Shown: in pieces, positions 18,747 to 27,832 of the stretch
Layout: every line of letters begins with the position of its first letter
How positions within the stretch are numbered: position 1 is the stretch's first letter
Assembly (NCBI RefSeq): GCF_021560015.1
Contig: NZ_CP073588.1
Location: 4,706,001-4,770,000, forward strand
Origin: Shewanella vesiculosa
GTDB lineage: Bacteria > Pseudomonadota > Gammaproteobacteria > Enterobacterales > Shewanellaceae
Length of the DNA: 64,000 bases
Direction of reading: 5' to 3'
The notes under the pieces: model-generated
Database searches by the model: none
What the model was told of the DNA's origin: nothing
What the model saw: only the letters and a program-made list of their open reading frames with translations
Translations under genes and position numbers: made by a program

Positions 18747-18946
18747 AATGGCATTCCTAAACTGGTTTTCATGCAGCTAATAATTAGTTATAGAGGATTT
18801 ATGTTACAAAGATATAAGCCATTTGTCGGCATAATTGACCTATGTTAACAACGAGTGGTGACATCAGGTTGTAACAGGCCTACATCAAACGCACACGAGT
18901 CCATAATCGCTAAATGATAGCCTGTTTAAAACAAGATTTATATGGT

Positions 18947-19954
18947 TTAAATAAATCTTAATCCGGTCCAAATAAGCGGTAGTAGCAAGGTTAGGCTGAT
19001 CCAAAAAAGATTGGCTGTGTGCGTGACGGTTATGGCTTGGCTAATGTGGCGATGATCCGGCAAGGGCCCTGATTTTACTTTGGGTAAATCTACCCGAATG
19101 GTGTTGCCATTTTCAATAAATTGCTGTGGCCCGCCTAATTCTATTTTTAATAATTTAGCCGCTAATGCGTAACTCGTGTAATGGTTATTGAGCTGATCTT
19201 TATTCACTGTTGTCGATATTGGTTGTGAAAAAATAGACTTGATACCCAATTGGCCAAATTGAATGGCGATTGAGCAGTGCCAAAGTAACGTCGGGATGAA
19301 AAATATGACTCTATTTAACTGACCGACAAAACTTGAAAAAATATAAAAATGTGGATGATAAGGCGGCCAGCAATGTTGTAGTTGTCTTAACATACGCACT
19401 ACTAATGTCATCGTAGCGCCTCCTATGCTGAAAAATAGTATGGTTGCTAAGGTGCCGTAAATGGGAGTAGTAAACAGTTTCTCTATGGTTGTTTTACTTA
19501 ACCCCACCTCTGATAACGCTTGGGTATTTTGTCTCACCCAAGGAGCCAGAAGTTGTTTGGCCTGTTGTTTATTGCCGGTTTTTATGGCATCAACCACTTT
19601 TTGTGCCACAGGCTTAAAAGCGGAATCACATAAACAAAAATACAAGATGATCAGTTCAAAAAACCAAGGATAAGCAGCAAGGCTGAGTAAAAAGCTCACG
19701 ATAATCCCGCTAGGCACAATTAAAATGAGTGTCGCTAAAATCCCTGCAATAAGTTGCTGGCTCACAGCTCGCTCTGGATGATTTACTTTGATGGCTATCA
19801 AGGTGGCTAAGCGGTTGAACCATAATAATGGCTGTAGATCTCTAGGAATGGGCGCAAATCGAGCCAAAATTAAGGCACAAAATAAAATACAACAGCTTTG
19901 CAGTAACCCGCCATCTTGGCTAAGTAATTGAGGATTAAATAATTGATTGACCAT
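18947..19954 (-). CDS. cobD: CobD/CbiB-type adenosylcobinamide-phosphate synthase
   Basis: Membrane protein of about 335 residues resembling CobD/CbiB, which joins adenosylcobyric acid to aminopropanol phosphate in B12 synthesis. Supporting segments are LLWFNRLATLIAIKVNHP near the N-terminus, the CLCDSAFKPVAQKVVDAI helix, the TPIYGTLATILFFSIGGA segment and LGGPQQF. The first 60 residues look divergent compared with typical CbiB. No other cobalamin gene and no B12 riboswitch are nearby, so it is detached from its pathway. Start at ATG 19954, with an in-frame GTG at 19960 as alternative. Assignment to the family is likely; enzymatic activity is inferred. Confidence 0.75.
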   Translation of the reverse strand: MVNQLFNPQLLSQDGGLLQSCCILFCALILARFAPIPRDLQPLLWFNRLATLIAIKVNHPERAVSQQLIAGILATLILIVPSGIIVSFLLSLAAYPWFFELIILYFCLCDSAFKPVAQKVVDAIKTGNKQQAKQLLAPWVRQNTQALSEVGLSKTTIEKLFTTPIYGTLATILFFSIGGATMTLVVRMLRQLQHCWPPYHPHFYIFSSFVGQLNRVIFFIPTLLWHCSIAIQFGQLGIKSIFSQPISTTVNKDQLNNHYTSYALAAKLLKIELGGPQQFIENGNTIRVDLPKVKSGPLPDHRHISQAITVTHTANLFWISLTLLLPLIWTGLRFI

Positions 19955-19995
19955 AGACACTCAATAGTTAGGCTGTTGTTAACCTTAAGGTTGCT

Positions 19996-20031
19996 CAGTA
20001 CAGAGACCATGAGGTTATTGTCTCTGTACTG
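19996..20031 (-). terminator. Hairpin downstream of mtnN
   Basis: Inverted repeat with 11-bp arms (19996-20006 and 20021-20031) around a 14-base loop, 13 bp past the mtnN stop. It lacks a clear U-tract on the minus strand, so it may be a weak or Rho-assisted terminator or an mRNA 3' stabiliser. Confidence 0.5.
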
Positions 20032-20043
20032 ATTCTAGAAGGT

Positions 20044-20736
20044 TTATAGCTGTTGTAACAGTGCGATCACCATCATGGCAGAATGCAGGCCTGCTTTAAT
20101 AATATAAGAGTCAAAATCAACCGGTGAGTCATTGTTGGCATTATCTGATAGAGAGCGGATAACCACAAAAGGTACTGTAAACTGGTGACAAACTTGGGCT
20201 ATAGCAGCCCCTTCCATTTCACAGGCTGCCATAGTCGGAAAGTTTTCACGCATCACTTTTGTCCGTACCGGGTCGCAAATAAAGCTGTCGCCAGTACAAA
20301 TTAATCCTTCTATTGCGTTAACTTCACCTAATGATGCTACAGCTTGTTTGGCCGCATTCACTAGGTTGATATCAGGCATAAATGCTGCTGGTTGCTGGGC
20401 CATTTGGCCTATTTCGTAACCAAATGCAGTGACATCTACGTCGTGGTGACGTACTTCTGATGAAATCACAATATCGCCGATAGCGAGAGAATCCACAAAA
20501 CCGCCTGCAGATCCTGTGTTAATCACATGGGTTACGGCAAATTTTTCGATTAATAATGTGGTCGCGATACTGGCTGCCACTTTACCGATCCCCGAGCGAG
20601 TGACGACGACATCTTTGCCTGCAATGCTACCGCTAATAAATTCGATTCCGGCAATAGTGCTATGCACAGGCTCAATGATGGCTTGAATTAAATGAACAAC
20701 TTCTGGCTCCATTGCGCCAATAATACCGATTTTCAT
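20044..20736 (-). CDS. mtnN: 5'-methylthioadenosine/S-adenosylhomocysteine nucleosidase
   Basis: Cleaves adenine from MTA, SAH and 5'-deoxyadenosine, clearing inhibitors of methylation, polyamine synthesis and radical SAM enzymes and feeding the LuxS/AI-2 branch. At 230 residues it is family length. [13 protein letters not shown] at the N-terminus, INTGSAGGF, the catalytic region [13 protein letters not shown] and [13 protein letters not shown] with the catalytic Asp near the end are all present. It is followed by a hairpin and then cobD on the same strand. Confidence 0.96.
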   Translation of the reverse strand: MKIGIIGAMEPEVVHLIQAIIEPVHSTIAGIEFISGSIAGKDVVVTRSGIGKVAASIATTLLIEKFAVTHVINTGSAGGFVDSLAIGDIVISSEVRHHDVDVTAFGYEIGQMAQQPAAFMPDINLVNAAKQAVASLGEVNAIEGLICTGDSFICDPVRTKVMRENFPTMAACEMEGAAIAQVCHQFTVPFVVIRSLSDNANNDSPVDFDSYIIKAGLHSAMMVIALLQQL

Positions 20737-21018
20737 GAGTGAACCTTAACTGAATAAGCAAATTTGAATGGCTGCTAATATATCACGAGCACGATAAATG
20801 TGTGTAAGCTGACAGTGATTTTATTGATCAATGGGTTGGTTATTTGCACCAGGGCCTCGAGTTAAAACTATTTTATTATGAGTGATTTAATTCATGGTTA
20901 TTGGAGGTAACAGCTTTTTTACACCTTAATTAATTACGCCACAATAACGACAATTTAACACAGCCTGTCTCAGGATTGCCGATTAAAGCGTCATAGCTAT
21001 TATTGTAGAGGCAACATC
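20737..21018. other. mtnN upstream region
   Basis: About 280 bp upstream of mtnN, AT-rich, with stop codons in all frames. It should contain the mtnN promoter. I see no other feature before the nitroreductase relic. Confidence 0.35.
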
Positions 21019-21202
21019 ATGCAACACGATATGACTTACTATGCAAACCGCGCCAAGGCGTTAAAGCCTTTAATGCCAGTAAAAAATCCCAGTAGATAAG
21101 ATTGAAAAGATTAAAGCGTTACTTGAATTCTCAGTTTCGAGCGTTAATGCTAAACCCAACAAGATACGTTTATCGCATACTGTTATGTTGACTGGAATCT
21201 AA
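21019..21202 (+). pseudogene. Nitroreductase (NfsB-like) N-terminal relic
   Basis: Reading from ATG 21019 gives MTYYANRAKALKPLMP, which resembles the start of NfsB-type nitroreductases (…RYSTKAFDP.KK…). A frame change near 21096 then gives KIEKIKALLEFSVSSVNAKP, close to the conserved helix I..IK.LLQFSPSS.N.QPW of the family, before stopping at 21200-21202. The FMN-binding core and C-terminal three quarters are missing. It looks like the head of a decayed flavin nitroreductase gene. The match is by eye only. Confidence 0.5.
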
Positions 21203-21256
21203 TCTCGAGTAACAAGCGACTCACACCAAACCTCCTTTATAGATTGGTATAAATGT

Positions 21257-21409
21257 TTACGCTTTTATTAAACTGTCCTGATGCTCAAACTTCAGTCCTT
21301 TCTTACTGACATGGGCAAAAAATTGTTCAGGCGTCATGGGTTTTGAAAAATAAAACCCTTGAAATTCTTTGCAGCCCATATCCGCCATATGTTGCGACCT
21401 AGATGTGTA
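21257..21409 (-). pseudogene. EAL-domain (c-di-GMP phosphodiesterase) C-terminal relic
   Basis: On the minus strand the frame ending at 21257 reads …HMADMGCKEFQGFYFSKPMTPEQFF and onward, about 50 codons. The GC.E.QGF.FSKPM..E.F pattern is the typical last helix/strand of EAL phosphodiesterase domains. An in-frame TAG lies just upstream near 21410 and no earlier EAL motifs are present. Only the tail of a former GGDEF/EAL protein remains. Confidence 0.55.
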
Positions 21410-21481
21410 TTTAGCCTAAAGGATAGGGGCAGTTATTTAATGGCGCTAGTTATGCGAATGTTCTCGCTTTAGTTTTACGCA

Positions 21482-22297
21482 TCACTTCTTTTTGTGGGTA
21501 AACGGCATCCATAACAAGCCTGTTAACCATGCATTTTGTTTCGCGTTTGGGTATTCGATTAATCCTATGTCGATATCCTCGTCTGCTTTACTGGCCTTAG
21601 CAGAATAACTACCAAATAACCGATCCCACCACACAATACTAAAACCAAAGTTAGTGTTACTTTCGGCCATCACTTGGCTGTGATGTATGCGGTGCAGTAT
21701 TTGGGTTACCACTACATATCGGGCAATATGTTCCATTTTTTTAGGTAAGCGAATATTAGCGTGGTTAAAAATGGCAAATCCATTAAGCAAGATCTCAAAC
21801 AGTATCACCGCCTCAGCAGGTATACCTAATATGATAATCGCTAGCGCTTTAATCCCAAGACTGGCGATGATTTCTAAGGGGTGAAAGCGCAAAGCCGTAC
21901 TGCTGTCGACATGGCGATCTGCGTGGTGCACTTTATGTAAACGCCACAATAACGGTATGCGATGAAATAACCTATGTTGCCAGTAAATAAGCATGTCCAG
22001 TAACAACAGACTGCTTATAATATTGACCCAATGGGGCAGATTAACCCAGTGCAATATGCCCCATTGTTGTTGTGTGGTGTACAAGGCAAACCCAGCTAAA
22101 CCCAGTGGTAATAGTAATCTTGCTACCACAGAAGCAATTATCAATAAGCCAAAATTGCCAAACCAACGAGTAACTATAGAGGCTGTTTGTGGTGTTTTGG
22201 TTAGTTTCCTTGCGGGGAATAGGCATTCTAGACTCATCATTAATGCCAGAATCGTTAAAAACACACCTAAGCGTATCGCTACCATCTCATCTATCAT
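21482..22297 (-). CDS. Sterol desaturase / fatty acid hydroxylase family protein
   Basis: A 271-residue membrane di-iron hydroxylase-type protein. Histidine clusters are visible: HRLFH near residue 108, HKVHHADRH near residue 120, and HRIHHSQ near residue 200, with a further basic HHSQVMAESNTNFGF section before the WWDRLFGSY motif typical of the family. Four or five membrane segments surround them. Bacterial members hydroxylate or desaturate lipid chains, but the substrate cannot be read from the sequence. Its ATG overlaps the stop of the ynjF-like gene by 4 bases (ATGA), so the two are coupled, suggesting a lipid substrate. Confidence 0.85.
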   Translation of the reverse strand: MIDEMVAIRLGVFLTILALMMSLECLFPARKLTKTPQTASIVTRWFGNFGLLIIASVVARLLLPLGLAGFALYTTQQQWGILHWVNLPHWVNIISSLLLLDMLIYWQHRLFHRIPLLWRLHKVHHADRHVDSSTALRFHPLEIIASLGIKALAIIILGIPAEAVILFEILLNGFAIFNHANIRLPKKMEHIARYVVVTQILHRIHHSQVMAESNTNFGFSIVWWDRLFGSYSAKASKADEDIDIGLIEYPNAKQNAWLTGLLWMPFTHKKK

Positions 22298-22959
22298 GTT
22301 GTTGGCTCCTTAATGGCTGATTTCTGAGTCTTTGCTCCTTTGACAAGCTGATTTTTAAGTGTGTAGTAGCCGCCATGAATGCGCGTAAAAATGGTAATGG
22401 CCCCTAAAAAGGCAAAACTATAGGCAAGTTGAGGAAAATAAGTCGGCCATAAACAAAATGCCACAAAGAAGGCGATGGTTTCGGTGCCTTCAGTTAAGCC
22501 ATTTAAAAAGTAAAAGCTCTTATTGGCAAATTGTGGTCGAGGCAAGTTCAGCTTTTCAGCCGGTATGGCAAAGGCTAAAAAGCTTGAGCCTGTGCCGATG
22601 AATACGCTTAACAACACAGCTGCGGCTAAGGCGTTTTCATTAGGGTTGGCCAAGGCGAACCCTAGCGGAATGGCGGCATAAAATAAAAAATCGAGGCAAA
22701 TATCCAAATAGCCACCCGCGGCACTGGTGTGTTTTTGGTGGCGAGCAAGCGCGCCATCAAGGCCATCGATCATTCGATTAAGTGCGATAAAGAACAAGGC
22801 GCCATACCAAAATTGTAATGCCAACAAGGGAACGGCCAACATGCCTAAACCGAAACCCACTAAGGTGAGCTGATCAGGGTGGACATTTTTTTTATCGAGT
22901 AACAGCACCACAGGCGCTAAAAGTGGCTTTATTACTGGGGTGATAAATCTATCTAGCAT
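22294..22959 (-). CDS. ynjF: CDP-alcohol phosphatidyltransferase (YnjF-like)
   Basis: Inner-membrane phospholipid-synthesis-type enzyme of 221 residues. The full CDP-alcohol phosphotransferase signature D-G-x2-D-G-x2-A-R-x8-G-x3-D-x3-D is present from DGLDGALAR to GYLDICLD. As I recall, it closely matches E. coli YnjF (MLDR….KPLL, LTLVGF, FIGTGSSFLAFA, GLTEGTETI). In E. coli ynjF ends the ynjABCDEF cluster, and here it also lies downstream of ynjBCD. It is coupled to the sterol-desaturase-like gene. Acceptor alcohol unknown. Confidence 0.88.
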   Translation of the reverse strand: MLDRFITPVIKPLLAPVVLLLDKKNVHPDQLTLVGFGLGMLAVPLLALQFWYGALFFIALNRMIDGLDGALARHQKHTSAAGGYLDICLDFLFYAAIPLGFALANPNENALAAAVLLSVFIGTGSSFLAFAIPAEKLNLPRPQFANKSFYFLNGLTEGTETIAFFVAFCLWPTYFPQLAYSFAFLGAITIFTRIHGGYYTLKNQLVKGAKTQKSAIKEPTT

Positions 22960-23092
22960 GATGTCATTCCAATTAATCTATTGATTATCGTCCAATTCTT
23001 TAACGTCGCGATTTTGTTACGTCACGGCTTATCTATATCTATATCTATAACTGTTCTACCCATATCAGTACTGCTGATTACAGTATCATTTC

Positions 23093-23761
23093 TCAAAGTG
23101 AAATGACTTCGCCTTGGGCTGCGTCGGCATCAGTTTGATCGTGAGTCACCATAATCGCGGGTAGCTGGTGCTGGCGTATTTGATCAAAAACGAGTTGCCT
23201 GATTTCTTGGCGTAATTGACTGTCGAGCTTACTAAAGGGTTCGTCTAATAAAATGGCTTTAGGTTGGCTAAGCAATACCCGCAGCAATGCTACTCTAGCT
23301 TGCTGGCCGCCAGATAAACTTTGTGGATTACGCTGCTCTAATCCGCCCAGACCGACTTGGGTTAATGCCTCACTAATTGCGGTTTGTCGCTGTGCTTTAG
23401 GGCTCGGCGGCATGGCAAAGCCGATGTTTCCTGCCACAGATAAATGCGGAAACAATAATGGGTCTTGATAGAGCAAACCAATATGGCGTAAATGACTGGC
23501 TGTCGTAGTGATATTTTGGCCGTTTAAATGCAATTGTCCTTCAGCACTAAAACCCGCTGGTAACATGCCAGTTAACCAGTTTAATAACGTCGATTTTCCG
23601 CTACCAGATGGTCCCATAATCGTCAGTATTTCACCGCCACGAATGGTTGCACTTAATGATAATAAGCCTTGTTGCTGACGACGCAAGATCAGCCCATCAA
23701 TGGTAAGAACTGATGCTGTAGTTGTACTTGAGCTTTTGGCTGTACTGGCGAATGTTTGCAT
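23093..23761 (-). CDS. ynjD: ABC transporter ATP-binding protein (YnjD-like)
   Basis: Cytoplasmic ATPase subunit of about 222 residues. Walker A (GPSGSGKST), Q-loop (LLYQDPLLFP), signature (LSGGQQARVALLRVLLS) and Walker B (AILLDEPFSKLD), plus the H-loop (MVTHDQTDA), are all present. I start at ATG 23761 (MQTFASTAKSSS), two bases past the permease stop, rather than at the 23821 frame start that would overlap the permease by 58 bases. It energises the YnjC-like permease and YnjB-like binding protein encoded upstream. Substrate unknown. Confidence 0.88.
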   Translation of the reverse strand: MQTFASTAKSSSTTTASVLTIDGLILRRQQQGLLSLSATIRGGEILTIMGPSGSGKSTLLNWLTGMLPAGFSAEGQLHLNGQNITTTASHLRHIGLLYQDPLLFPHLSVAGNIGFAMPPSPKAQRQTAISEALTQVGLGGLEQRNPQSLSGGQQARVALLRVLLSQPKAILLDEPFSKLDSQLRQEIRQLVFDQIRQHQLPAIMVTHDQTDADAAQGEVISL

Positions 23762-23763
23762 TA

Positions 23764-25488
23764 TTATCCTTGTTGGTGGCGCTTGCTTAACATTTTGGTA
23801 ATCATTTTTGGCAATAACCAAGCTAATAAAAAACCTAAAGCGGGGAGGATCATTTGCATTAACGCATATACGGCACTGATCCTGCGGCTTCCTCCATTGG
23901 CGAGTGCAACCGCTTCGGTGGTAATGGTGTTAATTCGCCCGCCACCGGTGAGCAAAGTGGGTAAGTATTGACTAAAGCTAATGGCTAAACCAAGCGCGCA
24001 AGCAATGAATATTGGCCCAATTAACATGGGCAGTTTAATCCTAAAAAAGATTTTCGCTTTGGTCGCACCAAGACTGGCGGCAACAATACTAAAGCGTGGG
24101 TCTAAACGTCGATAGCTGCTAGCCAGTGATAAAAACACATAAGGTAATACAAACAACAAATGGGCCAGTACCACATTGATAAAGGTATGCTGACTGTTGA
24201 CTTGCTCAAGTAACCACACCAGACCAAATAAAAACGCGATGCTTGGAATAAGCAAAGGCAGATAAATTAATACACTCCCCAGTAGCGATAGCGATTTTCC
24301 GCTGTGCTGCTCCGCTTCTAAAGTGAGTAAGGTTAAGCTTATCGCTAGGGCTGTGGCGCAAAGGGCAATCAGTACCGTGTCGATAAGTGGCGTGTGCATT
24401 TGTTGTAATGCCGTTTGCCAATGCAGCATGACAACTTGTTGCGGCAAGGCATCAGGGAAATGCCAGAAACCAGCAAAAGACCACAGTAGCATTCCCACTA
24501 ATGCCAAACCTATGATGGCCATCATTAAGGCGGTGATCACATGGGTTATCTTTTGGATGATGGCGCCGCCGTAATCGCGCCGGCCATTGGTTAACATCGA
24601 TTTAGCGAATTGACACACTAAGCCTTCTAGTAGCCACCAGCAGGCTAATACGAATAAGGTGAGTTGAATTTGTAATATTGCCCCTGCTGATGCTTTAATC
24701 CGTAGGCTTAAATCCACATCATGAAACCACTGCATAATCGCTACAGCCAATGTCGGTGGGTTGTTAGGGCCTAAAATTAAGGGGATTTCGACGCTAGCAC
24801 TGGCGTAGGCCATTACTGCAAATATTGGTAAGCGTAAGTGAGGATAGAGGCTTGGCAACACCACTTTAAAAAATGCGGTTATTGGGCAATAACCTAAGCT
24901 CAATGCCACTTTATGTTGTGCCCGCAATGTTTGCCCAAGATCGGGTTGCGCTAACGCGCCCAGCGCCATCAGCAATAAAAAAGGCAGCTCTTTTAATGTT
25001 AGGCCAAGAATAATACTCAGCCCCATCGCATCGTGTGGGTATAACCAGTCGGGTGGCGCATTCCAACCACTTAACCAAGGTGAGACTAAGCGCGATATCA
25101 TGCCCGACGGGGTGATAAGAAATCCAATAGCAATGGCCGCCGCGGCATGAGGGATAACAAGGATTGGCCCTAAAAGCCGTTGAATATAACCCAGCCAAGG
25201 ACTGGTAAAGTAACTTGCTAGGATAAGTATCGTGATCAAAAAGGCTAAGAAGGTGCTGACAAAGCTGGTGCCGATGCCCAATAACGCCATGTGACCAATA
25301 CCCGGTGTTTGCCATAATTGGCTAAAACCATTCAAGCTCAACGAGGTTTGATCTAATGCTGGGATCCAACCAAATGCAGGCAACATTACGCCAATCAAGC
25401 CACCCATTACCGGAATAACTAACAATGCCATCATGATGAATGGACTGATGCGTACAATAGGATTAAACAACCTGGCTACCGTGCTCAT
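23764..25488 (-). CDS. ynjC: ABC transporter permease, fused two-domain (YnjC-like)
   Basis: Inner-membrane permease of about 574 residues with two MetI-type halves fused in one chain, as in E. coli YnjC and ThiP/FbpB-type importers. About 12 hydrophobic segments are visible. Each half carries an EAA-type loop: SLGYCPITAFFKVVLPSLYP in the first and ASLGATKAKIFFRIKLPM in the second. ATG 25488 overlaps the stop of the binding protein gene (ATGA), so I prefer it to the frame start at 25515. It lies 2 bp before ynjD. Confidence 0.9.
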   Translation of the reverse strand: MSTVARLFNPIVRISPFIMMALLVIPVMGGLIGVMLPAFGWIPALDQTSLSLNGFSQLWQTPGIGHMALLGIGTSFVSTFLAFLITILILASYFTSPWLGYIQRLLGPILVIPHAAAAIAIGFLITPSGMISRLVSPWLSGWNAPPDWLYPHDAMGLSIILGLTLKELPFLLLMALGALAQPDLGQTLRAQHKVALSLGYCPITAFFKVVLPSLYPHLRLPIFAVMAYASASVEIPLILGPNNPPTLAVAIMQWFHDVDLSLRIKASAGAILQIQLTLFVLACWWLLEGLVCQFAKSMLTNGRRDYGGAIIQKITHVITALMMAIIGLALVGMLLWSFAGFWHFPDALPQQVVMLHWQTALQQMHTPLIDTVLIALCATALAISLTLLTLEAEQHSGKSLSLLGSVLIYLPLLIPSIAFLFGLVWLLEQVNSQHTFINVVLAHLLFVLPYVFLSLASSYRRLDPRFSIVAASLGATKAKIFFRIKLPMLIGPIFIACALGLAISFSQYLPTLLTGGGRINTITTEAVALANGGSRRISAVYALMQMILPALGFLLAWLLPKMITKMLSKRHQQG

Positions 25489-26759
25489 TGCATCACTCCA
25501 TAGCGTTGTAACCATAGCTTTGCAATCACTTTACTCCAGCTTGGATCTGGCTCGCTCAACGCTGGGCTGATTGCTTGGTTAGCGATAGTTGCACTGGGAT
25601 GTGACTGAGCGGATGGATTAAACCAGACTTGTTGCTCGGCAGTCAGCTTAGATGTTGCCAATACGCTGATGTCGCCCCATACACTGGGTTGTTGTTTTTT
25701 TGCTTGTGCTTGTGGGCTAAGTAAAAAATTGACGAGCAGTTTAGCGCTATTAGCGTGAGCAGCATTATAGGGGATGGCGATAAAATGGACATTACTCAAG
25801 CTGCCATCTTGCATACGATAGCTGCGGCTACTGTCGGGTAATTCAAAACGCGCCACTGCCGCCGGAATTTCAGCAGCTGAAAAGGTAAATGCTAGGGCAA
25901 GTTCGCCATCGCCGATTAAACGACGTAATTCCATGCCGCTGGACATAAAGTGGCGGCCTTTGCGCCATAAATACGGGTGTAACTCATCTAAATATTGCCA
26001 CAAGACCGGCAATAACAGAGCTTGGCTTTGTGCCGTGGCAGGTTGATAAAGTCGATTTTTGATTGCCTCAGGTTGAGCGTTATTCAGTACAATCAGGGCA
26101 TACTTTAAAAAGCTGGTGGCCAAAAAGTCTGGTGGCTTAGGGTAGGTGAACCTGCCTGGATGTTGTTTGACCCATTCGCTTAATTGTTGCAAGGTTTGCG
26201 GTGGTGATTGTGTCGCTAGGGTGTCGTAATAAAAAGTCAGCGCAGCTTTACCCCATGGCGCTTCCATGCCTTGTGTTGGTACGCCAAAGTCGCGGGTCAT
26301 TGCTGGGTTGTTGTCTGGGTCAGTTAAGCTAAAGTTGGGTAATTGTGCGACCCAGTTTGGCGCAAGGAGTTGATGCTTGGCCATGGCGGCAAAGTTTTCA
26401 CCGTTAATCCACACTAAATCGACTTGGCCTTGAGTGTTATTACCTGCTGACTTTTCTGCTAATACTCGACTGACCGCTTCGCTGGTGTCGGTGAGCTTTA
26501 CATGGTGTAAATTGATCTGATACTGCTGCTTAACTTGCTTGGCAACCCACTGAATATAACGATTGATTTGTGGATCGCCGCCCCAAGCATGAAAGTATAC
26601 GTCTTGGTTTATTCCACGAGCTTCAATATCTGACCATGTTGCTGAACCAGTGGTTTTGGCATCAGCTTCACCAGTCCAAAGACTGGCGCATACACTGATA
26701 ATTAACGCCGTTGTGGCAATGATATGCACTATAGGTTTAGGTGTTTTGCTGAATAACAT
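25485..26759 (-). CDS. ynjB: ABC transporter substrate-binding protein (YnjB-like)
   Basis: Periplasmic binding protein of about 424 residues with a signal sequence (HIIATTALIISVCASLWTGEADA). The motifs VYFHAWGGDPQINRYIQWV, VDLVWINGENFAAM and FGVPTQGMEAPWG match my memory of E. coli YnjB closely. YnjB belongs to the type 2 binding-protein group that includes Fe3+ and thiamine binders, but its ligand is not established. I start at ATG 26759; an in-frame ATG at 26777 would overlap the DUF547 gene by 14 bases and has no better ribosome-binding site. First of the tightly packed ynjB-ynjC-ynjD set. Confidence 0.9.
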   Translation of the reverse strand: MLFSKTPKPIVHIIATTALIISVCASLWTGEADAKTTGSATWSDIEARGINQDVYFHAWGGDPQINRYIQWVAKQVKQQYQINLHHVKLTDTSEAVSRVLAEKSAGNNTQGQVDLVWINGENFAAMAKHQLLAPNWVAQLPNFSLTDPDNNPAMTRDFGVPTQGMEAPWGKAALTFYYDTLATQSPPQTLQQLSEWVKQHPGRFTYPKPPDFLATSFLKYALIVLNNAQPEAIKNRLYQPATAQSQALLLPVLWQYLDELHPYLWRKGRHFMSSGMELRRLIGDGELALAFTFSAAEIPAAVARFELPDSSRSYRMQDGSLSNVHFIAIPYNAAHANSAKLLVNFLLSPQAQAKKQQPSVWGDISVLATSKLTAEQQVWFNPSAQSHPSATIANQAISPALSEPDPSWSKVIAKLWLQRYGVMQ

Positions 26760-26763
26760 CCAC

Positions 26764-27687
26764 TTAGCGAACCGCATTTAATGACCAGTCATAATCTAAA
26801 AAATCGATATTCAATTGCTGTTTTTCTGCCGCAGTTTGAAGTGCCGGACTGAGTTTTAGCCCACTAGGATAGAGTAATAAAAATGCATCAACAGAATCAG
26901 CTCCGCCAAAGCCTTTGGTAAAATCGTCGCCATACCATTTAAAAATTGCAGATAAATAGACTGTGTCGCCTTTGGCGTAGTTGCGGCTGCTATCGGCAAG
27001 GAAACGTTGGGTTTGTGCATCGAGTTGCATGTCGAGTTTAGCGCCAGTGTAAGCTTCTTCGCGTAGTGCAGGGCAACCAATGCTGGCACAATTTACCGCA
27101 AAATGAATTCTAGGATCATTGTAACGATCGCTGCCGCGGATCAGTTTATGCTCAATATCATTGAGACTGCGGGTTTTACCCAGTAATGGGATAAAACTCT
27201 TGTCCCATGGTGAGCTGAAAAATCCACCTAAGTCTTTGATTGAGTCGATATCAGGGTACTTGGTTAAGATTAGTTCAACTGTCCAGGCGTTGTAAGCATT
27301 GATGAGCATCGCCAGTTGTGCCGGCTTATCCCAAGCATCAAATTGAGTTTGAGTAATTTGACCGAGTTGTTTGAGATACAGGGTCAATATCGCTCGGTCT
27401 TGCTGCATGGCGGCGTAGTCTATCGCGCTACTGTGACCTTGGTTTATCGGCTTAACATGACGGCTGAGTAATGTATTCCAGTTATCGTGTAGCGCCATGA
27501 TCTGGTTATCTAGTGTATTGTTATCAGTAGCTTGGTTGTTGCTCGCCTGACTAATAGCCGGACTCTTTATAGCAGAAATAACGTCAGACTGATCCACTGC
27601 CGCAATAGCCGCATGACTAGCAAGCAAACTCAGCAATAAACCGACAGTCAGCATAAACGATTGAGCATATCGCGTTAATCTTTTCAT
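26764..27687 (-). CDS. DUF547 domain-containing periplasmic protein
   Basis: A secreted protein of about 307 residues with a signal peptide (SFMLTVGLLLSLLASHAAIA). The DUF547 domain fills the C-terminal two thirds: INAYNAWTVELILTKYP, LNDIEHKLIRG, DPRIHFAVNCASIGCPALR (with the conserved Cys pair) and SAIFKWYGDDF. Its fold resembles papain-like/transglutaminase-type proteins in published family descriptions; activity is unknown. Start at ATG 27687 (MKRLTRYAQ), not the frame start 27720. It lies immediately upstream of ynjB (about 4 bp), so it is likely part of the same operon. Confidence 0.85.
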   Translation of the reverse strand: MKRLTRYAQSFMLTVGLLLSLLASHAAIAAVDQSDVISAIKSPAISQASNNQATDNNTLDNQIMALHDNWNTLLSRHVKPINQGHSSAIDYAAMQQDRAILTLYLKQLGQITQTQFDAWDKPAQLAMLINAYNAWTVELILTKYPDIDSIKDLGGFFSSPWDKSFIPLLGKTRSLNDIEHKLIRGSDRYNDPRIHFAVNCASIGCPALREEAYTGAKLDMQLDAQTQRFLADSSRNYAKGDTVYLSAIFKWYGDDFTKGFGGADSVDAFLLLYPSGLKLSPALQTAAEKQQLNIDFLDYDWSLNAVR

Positions 27688-27832
27688 TATCTGAGACCTA
27701 TTCTTGTTATATAGAGTCACTTTATAACAGCCATTATCGAGAGTTATGTTCTAAGAATCGTCATCAGAACGATTATTTAAGGCCTATAACCTAAGGCCCA
27801 TTTTCATAAACCCAAGTGATTACTCAGTAGGG

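Noticed and set aside
23028..23048. Short TATCTA tandem repeat between ynjF and ynjD
   Set aside because: Only about three copies of a 6-base unit in AT-rich DNA; no sign of function.
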